Shown: piece by piece, positions 5,967-11,513 of the stretch
Numbering within the stretch: the stretch's first letter is position 1
How the letters are laid out: every line of letters starts with the position of its first letter
Assembly: GCA_018645535.1 (NCBI GenBank)
Contig: JABGWN010000050.1
Location: 1-11,513, forward strand
Origin: Methanobacteriota archaeon
Lineage (GTDB): Archaea; Thermoplasmatota; Poseidoniia; Poseidoniales; Poseidoniaceae
Reading direction: 5' to 3'
DNA: 11,513 nucleotides
Notes under the pieces: model-generated
What the model was told of the DNA's origin: nothing
Databases searched by the model: none
What the model saw: the letters and a program-made list of their open reading frames with translations, nothing else
Translations under genes and position numbers: made by a program

Positions 5967-6533
5967 TTACTCCGTTGCTACAACGACTCGAGCGGCGCTT
6001 AACACACGCTCTTTGTACATGTAACCCGGTTCTAGGACGTCAATGACGAGACCTGCTGGGAATTGTTCTGAAGCAGGCAAGGTCGTGATTGCTTCCATCT
6101 TGGAAGGGTCGAATGCCAAACCTTTCGCATCAATGGCTTTGATTCCATCAGATTCTAACTCTCTCCACAACTTGTTTCGAAGAAGGCGCAATCCTTGAGC
6201 AACTGGAGACTCATCACCTTCTTCCACTTGTTGAAGTGCTCGATCTACATCGTTAAGGATTGGAATCATCCTTCGTGCAAGACCCATTCCTCCGTATTGG
6301 ATGAGTGTCGATTTTTCTGCCATAAGCCGCTTACGTACATTTTGGATTTCAGCATCCTTGTACGCGATTTCTTTTTCAGCCTTTTCAGCACGCTTGGTGG
6401 CTTCTTCCAAAGGATCGAGTGGTTCGACATGTTCAGCTAAATCAATCTGTTCAGCAACATCATCGAATTCAGGGGTCTCATCATCATGCACTTCAGGAAT
6501 ATCTTCCTGTGGCATCTCTTCATCGTTCGACAT
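5967..6533 (-). CDS. grpE: GrpE, nucleotide exchange factor of DnaK/Hsp70
   Basis: This 188-residue GrpE releases ADP from DnaK in the DnaK-DnaJ-GrpE folding cycle in the cytoplasm. Residues 1-40 are an acidic disordered tail. Residues about 41-75 form a charged coiled coil for dimerisation, followed by the helical bundle with R-M-I-P-I-L-N-D-V-D-R-A-L (88-100). The C-terminal beta-wing carries F-D-P-S-K-M-E-A (141-148), then G-Y-M-Y-K-E-R-V-L (170-178) and a final V-V-V. The family signature normally has His where Met146 stands (H-E-A becomes M-E-A). dnaK and dnaJ are not in the window. The gene lies 26 bp behind an unknown gene on the same strand, probably in one transcript, and ends flush against nadM. 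Bacterial-type DnaK systems are common in mesophilic archaea and are thought to have come by transfer from bacteria; nothing local in base composition stands out by eye. Confidence 0.93.
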   Translation of the reverse strand: MSNDEEMPQEDIPEVHDDETPEFDDVAEQIDLAEHVEPLDPLEEATKRAEKAEKEIAYKDAEIQNVRKRLMAEKSTLIQYGGMGLARRMIPILNDVDRALQQVEEGDESPVAQGLRLLRNKLWRELESDGIKAIDAKGLAFDPSKMEAITTLPASEQFPAGLVIDVLEPGYMYKERVLSAARVVVATE

Positions 6534-6559
6534 AAATCATCCCAAACAGAAGTGGTCTT

Positions 6560-7276
6560 TCAACCCGACGCTGTCGTATCGTCTGGAAGACCGTGAACCA
6601 AAACTGTGGAAACATTCCATGACCCAGTCCCCCACTTTCGTGCTTCAAGGTGGTCACGGCCAATAATTGCAACCATATCTGATTCTGAATTCCAACGATT
6701 CATCGTGTAGACAAGGGTCTTAGCAGCCCGATCATGGGCTTCATATGTTGGAACAATTCGAGCATCTTCGGATTCATCAAGAGTTTCGCCTAAGGCTTTT
6801 CTTCGCTCCATCCAATCCATACAGACCTTCTCTGCATATTCTGATTCGGGAAGACCCGACAATTCTTTTCGGACCTTATCCCATGTCGGACCTCCATAGA
6901 GAATATCTTCTCCGTCGATGATTGTGTTTAATGCAACATCAAGATACAGGTAGGCTCTGCCCTCCCATACTTCCCAAGCACCTGGACTTGCCCATTTCAT
7001 TGCAAGAAGAAGGCCATTTTCACCATCCGTAGATTCATCAAGAAGTTTGAGAAAAGACTTGTCCTCATCCTTACCCCAAGGTTGAGCATCCATCCAATCA
7101 AGTAATTCTGCTTCTGCATCAATGTCAAAAAGAACCTTCAAACGTGAATCTTGTACAGGACGAGTGTTGCGTAATGTCCGTTTTTCAAGACCATCATAAA
7201 GCGTATTCCATGCCAAATCCAACGTCAATTTGAGACGAGAAACATCGACGAGAAGAACGATGATTTCAAGCCCCAT
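6560..7276 (-). CDS. Unrecognised conserved-looking protein upstream of grpE
   Basis: The frame encodes 238 residues that I cannot assign to a family. It begins with a hydrophobic beta-strand-like segment (I-I-V-L-L-V-D-V-S, residues 5-13), too short and polar-flanked to be a clear membrane helix. A middle rich in Trp and acidic residues follows. The C-terminal part (about 190-230) holds A-H-D-R-A-A-K-T-L and then M-V-A-I-I-G-R-D-H-L-E-A. The latter faintly resembles the V-V-G-x-G-H-x-x-G-I segment of TraB/GumN-family proteins, but the key glycine is missing and I do not claim that family. No signal peptide is seen, so it is probably cytoplasmic. The frame cannot extend upstream because TGA lies two codons before the ATG. 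However, another frame upstream continues a protein-like reading, and one added base in the G-run at 7271-7274 would join the two (see findings). grpE follows after 26 bp. Confidence 0.7.
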   Translation of the reverse strand: MGLEIIVLLVDVSRLKLTLDLAWNTLYDGLEKRTLRNTRPVQDSRLKVLFDIDAEAELLDWMDAQPWGKDEDKSFLKLLDESTDGENGLLLAMKWASPGAWEVWEGRAYLYLDVALNTIIDGEDILYGGPTWDKVRKELSGLPESEYAEKVCMDWMERRKALGETLDESEDARIVPTYEAHDRAAKTLVYTMNRWNSESDMVAIIGRDHLEARKWGTGSWNVSTVLVHGLPDDTTASG

Positions 7277-7407
7277 GTTTCAAACCAGACACAACTCTTC
7301 TTTGAGGCATTCGGCTTCTCCACAGGCTTCGACTTTTCAATAAATTGAGCCTCATGAGCAAGAGCATTGAAGAACAGCGGTCTTGCCATTGCGAATGAGG
7401 CGTTAAG
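7277..7407. other. 131 bp divergent spacer between the unknown gene and the DRG gene
   Basis: This holds the start regions of two divergent transcripts. The AT-rich stretch TTTTCAATAAATT near 7333-7345 is the best TATA-like candidate for the rightward DRG gene. It would give a leader of roughly 35-45 nt, compatible with the Shine-Dalgarno at 7397-7400. I see no comparable element close to the leftward ATG at 7276. On the minus strand an alternative frame from ATG 7389 reads through most of this spacer, so part of it may be coding. Confidence 0.4.
7397..7400 (+). promoter_or_regulatory. Shine-Dalgarno of the DRG GTPase gene
   Basis: GAGG sits 7 nt before ATG 7408. An in-frame TGA at 7396-7398 precludes any upstream start, so this site and the stop together fix the start of the GTPase. 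Confidence 0.6.
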
Positions 7408-8523
7408 ATGGCGACGATTAAGGAGCAAATCGATTTGATTCGCGCCGAGATCGATAAGACCCAAAAAAACAAGGCAACTAACGCCCACATTGGGAAATTA
7501 AAAGCGAAAATCGCTCAATTAAAACTCAAGGAAGAAAGGGCCACTGCTCACTCTAAGGCGAGTGGTGGTGGGAAAGGATTCGAAATCCGAAAGTCTGGTG
7601 ATGCGACCGTATCTCTTGTCGGTTTCCCGTCTGTTGGTAAATCCACACTCATCTCTAAGGTCACGGACGCCCACTCAGAAGTAGGAGGTTATGCATTCAC
7701 TACTCTGACATGTATTCCTGGAGTCATGGAACACAGAGGTGCAAAAATACAGATTCTTGACCTTCCTGGTTTGATCAAAGGGGCTGCTGAAGGAAAAGGC
7801 AGAGGAAAAGAAATCCTCAATGTTATTCGTTCATCAGACATGGTTCTCTACATTGTAGACCCATTCCAAGATGGTCACTTTAAAGTCCTCCATCGGGAGT
7901 TGCATAATTCGGGATTACGTCTCAATGAACAACGACCTCCAGTATTCATCAAGCGTGTAGAAAAAGGTGGTATCGATGTTCGTACGACAGTCGAACAAAC
8001 GCACCTAACAAATGAAGAAATGGGGGATATTATTCGGTCATTTGGATTTACATCTGCAATCGTAACCCTTCGACAAGACACGACTGCCGAACAGATCGTT
8101 GATTGTTTAGCGGGTAATATTATTTACGAAAAAGCAGTTATTGCAATCAATAAAATTGATATTGCTACACCAGAGGATATTGCTCGATCAAAAGTTGGAT
8201 TACCAACGGATTGGCCTATTATGGAAATTTCTGCGTTCAAGGAGATTGGCCTTACTGAACTGAAGGATTTCATCTATGACAATCTTGGATTTATGCGGGT
8301 GTTTCTCAAACCTCAAGGCCAAGATGCTGATATGGACGAACCTCTTATTGTAAAAGATGATTCAACTGTTCAAACGATTTGTAGCAAACTCCATCGAGAC
8401 TTTGTGAGGAAATTTAGATTTGCCCGAGTAAAGGGCCCATCTGCAAAATTTGATTGGCAACGTGTTGGCCTAGACCACCTTCTAAAGGATGGAGACATCT
8501 TGACAATCGTGGTGAAGCGATGA
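7408..8523 (+). CDS. DRG-family GTPase with TGS domain (developmentally regulated GTP-binding protein type)
   Basis: This 371-residue Obg/DRG-type GTPase is of the kind shared by archaea and eukaryotes (DRG1/Rbg1, about 365-370 residues), linked to ribosomes and translation. The N-terminal 50 residues are a Lys-rich helical region. The G domain follows with G1 G-F-P-S-V-G-K-S-T (72-80), Thr residues of switch I around 98-101, G3 D-L-P-G (118-121), G4 N-K-I-D (248-251) and G5 S-A (275-276). The G domain is interrupted at about 165-240 by the insertion typical of DRG proteins. A TGS domain ends the protein (about 295-371), with V-K-G-P-S-A-K near 341 and the last strand D-I-L-T-I-V-V. All catalytic motifs are intact. 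The stop overlaps the next gene's start as ATGA, so the DoxX-like membrane protein is translationally coupled. Identification is firm; the cellular trigger in archaea is unknown. Confidence 0.95.
   Translation: MATIKEQIDLIRAEIDKTQKNKATNAHIGKLKAKIAQLKLKEERATAHSKASGGGKGFEIRKSGDATVSLVGFPSVGKSTLISKVTDAHSEVGGYAFTTLTCIPGVMEHRGAKIQILDLPGLIKGAAEGKGRGKEILNVIRSSDMVLYIVDPFQDGHFKVLHRELHNSGLRLNEQRPPVFIKRVEKGGIDVRTTVEQTHLTNEEMGDIIRSFGFTSAIVTLRQDTTAEQIVDCLAGNIIYEKAVIAINKIDIATPEDIARSKVGLPTDWPIMEISAFKEIGLTELKDFIYDNLGFMRVFLKPQGQDADMDEPLIVKDDSTVQTICSKLHRDFVRKFRFARVKGPSAKFDWQRVGLDHLLKDGDILTIVVKR
8511..8515 (+). promoter_or_regulatory. Shine-Dalgarno inside the DRG 3' end for the DoxX-like gene
   Basis: GGTGA lies 4 nt before ATG 8520 and within the last DRG codons. 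It matches the anti-Shine-Dalgarno complement (GGTGAT) and supports 8520 over a longer in-frame start at 8454. Confidence 0.5.
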
Positions 8524-8933
8524 AGACATTGTGGTCTTATCATCGTGACGCACTAGCAATTGGACTTGGCTGCTTTTTCACGTATGTTGGAATTCTTCAT
8601 TTTATAGACCCAAAATGGTTTACGGCAATCGTACCCGATATTCTACCTGGTTCTGATGTGTTCTGGGTCATCATCAGTGGAATTCCAGAAGTTCTCTGCG
8701 GAATTGGATTAATCGTTCCAAAAACACGAGTCATCGCTGCACGAGCAACGACTATTCTCCTTGTTGTATTGTATTGGGCAAATCTGAATATGTGGATCTA
8801 TGACATCGAATTGAATGGTGATACGTTCCCATTATGGGCACATATTCTCAGAGGTCTAGCACAAATCGTCATGGTACTAATTGCAGCATACTTGGGCGAA
8901 TGGGTTCTTACTCCAAATACGCAGGAAAAATAA
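8520..8933 (+). CDS. DoxX-like four-helix integral membrane protein
   Basis: This 137-residue protein has four predicted membrane helices (about 11-29, 47-66, 72-93 and 106-126) and a short polar tail. The first loop, V-G-I-L-H-F-I-D-P-K-W-F followed by I-V-P-D-I-L-P, and S-G-I-P-E-V-L-C-G-I-G-L are characteristic of DoxX/DoxX-like proteins. These are small membrane proteins related to a subunit of thiosulfate:quinone oxidoreductase, but they are found widely with no single proven role. The start at 8520 overlaps the DRG stop codon (ATGA) and has a GGTGA ribosome site. The frame is open back to an ATG at 8454, but that would need an overlap of over 60 bp encoding a residue string unlike the family, so I reject it. 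The stop codon abuts the GH57 stop on the opposite strand. There is no functional link to DRG beyond co-transcription that I can support. Confidence 0.85.
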   Translation: MKTLWSYHRDALAIGLGCFFTYVGILHFIDPKWFTAIVPDILPGSDVFWVIISGIPEVLCGIGLIVPKTRVIAARATTILLVVLYWANLNMWIYDIELNGDTFPLWAHILRGLAQIVMVLIAAYLGEWVLTPNTQEK

Positions 8934-11513
8934 TCAGGACCATTCATCATCACCAGACTCACCTTTACGCACCCGTATGAATGCAACGAGGGTGAGAAGG
9001 ACAACAACAAGTACTCCAATTTGCATAATAGCAGAAGGACTTAACGATGATTTACTTTCATCATCGGTATCAGTTGGATCCTCTGTGTCTTCACTTGGCT
9101 CAGCCGGATCAGTTGTAGTTGACACGTCCACAGTAAATGACAGCGTACTGGAATTCATGTTACCAGATGCATCCGAACTCTTGACAAGAAGAATCCAATC
9201 CTCATTAGCTAGAATTTCGGATACAAATTCATGGTTCTTTTTAGTTGCGAAGTCGTTCGAAAAGACAAGTACATCATTCAGATAGACTTCTTCAGTCGAA
9301 CGTTCAGAAGTATACCAACTGATTCTGGTTTTTCCATCTTCAAGCACTTCAACATTCAAATTTAACAACTCAGGTGGCGTTAAGTCGACGATATTGCTTG
9401 TGGTAAAGGTCACCACAACATCATCTGTTCCATTGGCACGGATATAGGCCCAATACGAGGTATTGACTTCAAGTCCGGTTAGCGTGATAGCATGATCTGT
9501 AGCGAGTACTGTCCACTGAGTTGGATTCATAGCATCATCTGGTTCAGTTTCAGAGGTCATGTATTGAATTGATGTAGCATCGGCTACAGTCGTCGACCAA
9601 GTGATTACAGCTGTATTAGCAGTCACGGTATCGATCGATGCTCCAAAGATTTGTTGAGGCACCTCAGGCATTTCAAAGCCAGTTAATTGAGCATAAACAT
9701 GACCACTGACATCATAGGACGAGAGCATTGTTTCCTGACCCGTTCCGTCGAGAACAATGTCCAAGACATTCGGATCATAGTCAATCCCATCATCGAGAGC
9801 AGGGTTGGATCCCCCACCAAGTGTCCATGTGCTTGCAGTTGCATCGACATCTCTCCATTTACCAGTACCAAATCCGTCTTGGCTGCCAACTACAACGATG
9901 TATCGATAGTTCGGGATATCATCCCCGATTACATCTTTACTTACAGTAAAGGTAATCGTTTTCGAAGTGACATCACCTGTAACATCAACCCCTCGTGAAG
10001 ATGTGCTCCCTGTCATTGATTGAACAGCCATGACTGCACCAGGTTCTCCGGTTCCACTAATAGCGACCTCCCAAGCCCAATCGGGATGAATCTCTGCATT
10101 TGCCCCATCGAGCATATCTGTGGACCCATATGAGGTATTTCCTTGATCAACATAGATTTGTACAATTTGATGACTGAATCCATTTGAGAGCCCCCAAATG
10201 TCAGTCATTTCACCAACTTCAAGGATGAATTGTGCATTCCAAGCACTTTGACGAATCGTTAATTGCTGAGCATCCCAAAGTCCGCCATTGTTTGGAGTTG
10301 TGAAATCACTTGCGAGTGGATACGTATAGTCTCCATCTCCGGTTTCGTCGCCTATTGTATCATTCAATACAAGCAACGTCACCCACTCTTCAAGATCAGG
10401 TAACACAAGTTCAGCAGGAGCCGGTGGTGCAATTTCCATGTCAACACCGTCACCGTATGCAAGAGATTCAGCCCATGATGAGACAACCTTGACTCGAGTT
10501 GAATAGCGTGGAGACAATCCAATTTCTGACCATGGAATCATAAACTCATAGACATCATCAACTGCACAGTCTCCTAAGGATGAACTACCACTGAGAACCC
10601 ATTGCTCTTGGTCTCCAGTCTTTCCTTTTGCTGTGAAAAGATTCCACTTTGCTCGACCATCATCCCGAAGAGTATCAAAATCAAATGCAACCATGTATTT
10701 GGATGGGAACCCGAGAATTTGATTACCGTAATACGTTCGGAAGTTGGTCTCTGCTTCATTGAAATTCACCGCATTCGGTTGCATGAAGTAAATTGCAAGA
10801 TCGGGTTCATCTCCATTTGAAGATTGATTTACAAGATCCTCTGGAATGTCAGCATCAATACGAATAAAGACATTCGAAGAGTCATAGCCAATGTAAAATT
10901 GTTCGATATCAAACGTGTCTCCAGAGACTGGAGCATCGTATTGTGCAGAACCATCCCATTCACCAGGTAAGGCAATTCCGTCGATCATGGGTTCGATAAT
11001 TCCAGTAGCAGATGCCGTAGGTATTGCTGGGTTTGTCCATAAATCTTGCAAGTACGGTGGCAATTCTAAATTAACTGCCCGATAAATATTGGAGAGATGT
11101 ACTTTGAACAAGACATCCCAATTTTCATCGTACCCGCTGTCTTGGTCAAGCCCATACCACCAATACCAGTCGCTACCTTCAGCAATGTAGAGAGATTCCC
11201 AAGCCGCAGTCAAACCTGGATGATTCGGATTTAATTCCTCAAATGCAACCAACTCTTGTCGTGCTTCTATCAAACGTTGCCAAGCAAGGCTTTCCTCTTC
11301 TTCACCAGCCCAAGTTCTGAGTGTACCATCAATCCATGAACCTGTTCCAATGTTTTGAATTTCAGGCAAGGCTGTGCCCTTTTCGAGGAACTCAGATGGA
11401 GTTGTGGTCACAATCGTTGGGTGATCTGCAAGACGACCGTACCATTCAGCCATGAACGGCCTTGCGTTGTCATGATGTTGGAATTCAGACATGAACATCC
11501 AGTTTTCACCATC
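8934..11513 (-). CDS. Cell-surface GH57 glycoside hydrolase (amylopullulanase-like), N-terminus beyond window
   Basis: 859 residues are visible (residue 1 = Asp at 11513); the signal peptide and most of the catalytic barrel lie outside. The first residues, D-G-E-N-W, are the GH57 D-G-E motif. By family knowledge its Asp is the proposed general acid/base; the nucleophile Glu is upstream, out of view. T-P-S-E-F-L (38-43), G-S-W-I (58-61) and S-D-W-Y-W-W-Y-G (114-121) mark the rest of the GH57 region to about 165. Two beta-sandwich modules follow. The first (about 170-375) is DOMON/CBM9-like. The second (about 376-612) resembles the C-terminal module of glucodextranase and amylopullulanase. Next come an FN3-like domain (about 620-705), a second FN3-like domain (about 712-797), a Ser/Thr/Asp/Glu/Pro linker (about 798-824), a membrane helix (about 828-848) and a short tail. 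It would hydrolyse alpha-glucans at the outer face of the membrane. The Met at 11498 is internal, since the frame continues upstream through family motifs. Confidence 0.9.
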   Translation of the reverse strand, partial: DGENWMFMSEFQHHDNARPFMAEWYGRLADHPTIVTTTPSEFLEKGTALPEIQNIGTGSWIDGTLRTWAGEEEESLAWQRLIEARQELVAFEELNPNHPGLTAAWESLYIAEGSDWYWWYGLDQDSGYDENWDVLFKVHLSNIYRAVNLELPPYLQDLWTNPAIPTASATGIIEPMIDGIALPGEWDGSAQYDAPVSGDTFDIEQFYIGYDSSNVFIRIDADIPEDLVNQSSNGDEPDLAIYFMQPNAVNFNEAETNFRTYYGNQILGFPSKYMVAFDFDTLRDDGRAKWNLFTAKGKTGDQEQWVLSGSSSLGDCAVDDVYEFMIPWSEIGLSPRYSTRVKVVSSWAESLAYGDGVDMEIAPPAPAELVLPDLEEWVTLLVLNDTIGDETGDGDYTYPLASDFTTPNNGGLWDAQQLTIRQSAWNAQFILEVGEMTDIWGLSNGFSHQIVQIYVDQGNTSYGSTDMLDGANAEIHPDWAWEVAISGTGEPGAVMAVQSMTGSTSSRGVDVTGDVTSKTITFTVSKDVIGDDIPNYRYIVVVGSQDGFGTGKWRDVDATASTWTLGGGSNPALDDGIDYDPNVLDIVLDGTGQETMLSSYDVSGHVYAQLTGFEMPEVPQQIFGASIDTVTANTAVITWSTTVADATSIQYMTSETEPDDAMNPTQWTVLATDHAITLTGLEVNTSYWAYIRANGTDDVVVTFTTSNIVDLTPPELLNLNVEVLEDGKTRISWYTSERSTEEVYLNDVLVFSNDFATKKNHEFVSEILANEDWILLVKSSDASGNMNSSTLSFTVDVSTTTDPAEPSEDTEDPTDTDDESKSSLSPSAIMQIGVLVVVLLTLVAFIRVRKGESGDDEWS

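Noticed and set aside
8454..8519. Longer start for the DoxX-like protein at ATG 8454
   Set aside because: The added 22 residues overlap the conserved end of the DRG TGS domain and do not look like a DoxX N-terminus. The ATGA overlap with GGTGA at 8511-8515 is a better start.
11496..11498. Met at 11498 as the start of the GH57 protein
   Set aside because: The frame stays open to the window edge and the five residues before this Met are the D-G-E-N-W of the GH57 catalytic domain, so the gene is cut by the window and does not start here.
1..11513. Mobile elements, CRISPR arrays, tRNA/rRNA genes or a defence island
   Set aside because: I found no transposase, integrase, regularly spaced repeats, target-site duplications or tRNA-like cloverleaf. 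Genes are densely packed, mostly housekeeping or surface genes with similar base use.

Overview
The window looks like a piece of a marine euryarchaeal genome. The best fit is the Marine Group II/III (Poseidoniales-like, Thermoplasmatota) type, inferred from gene content and not from a marker tree. Clearly archaeal genes are a DRG-family GTPase with a TGS domain, an archaeal-type NMN adenylyltransferase (NadM), a COG2108-type radical SAM protein and a glutamine amidotransferase PdxT. Alongside them are secreted, very acidic surface proteins: a lipoprotein and a membrane-anchored GH57 glycosidase with beta-sandwich modules. GrpE is a bacterial-type chaperone cofactor that many mesophilic euryarchaea carry.

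Layout. Bases 1-4121 form a minus-strand run, probably one or two transcripts, reading pdxT -> radical SAM -> lipoprotein -> thioredoxin/CcdA membrane protein (cut off by the left edge). The gaps are 25, 40 and 46 bp. A 72 bp divergent intergenic region (4122-4193) carries a perfect ATTTTA/TAAAAT inverted repeat. It separates pdxT from a plus-strand pair, a class V PLP-dependent aminotransferase followed 3 bp later by nadM. nadM meets grpE tail to tail with no base between the stop codons. grpE lies 26 bp behind an unrecognised 238-residue gene on the minus strand. Across a 131 bp divergent spacer, a plus-strand pair (DRG GTPase and a four-helix DoxX-like membrane protein, overlapping by ATGA) runs until it meets the GH57 gene, again with abutting stop codons. 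The GH57 gene runs off the right edge, and its first visible residues are the D-G-E-N motif of the catalytic domain.

How the genes may work together. pdxT (PLP synthesis), the PLP-dependent aminotransferase and nadM (NAD synthesis) make a small cofactor-centred neighbourhood around one divergent promoter, and the radical SAM protein follows pdxT directly. The Trx-CcdA protein and the lipoprotein concern the cell envelope. The lipoprotein is cysteine-rich, so an oxidising/reducing partner next door is plausible but unproven. The GH57 protein would degrade or bind alpha-glucan at the cell surface. Coding density is very high: no gap exceeds 131 bp, so there is no stretch over 300 bases without a gene. 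I saw no tRNA, rRNA, CRISPR array, insertion sequence or integrase, and no self-contained novel system. The most notable items are the LDL-receptor-A-like cysteine motif in the lipoprotein, the divergent palindrome, the zero-gap convergent junctions and a possible single-base frameshift at the start of the unknown gene.
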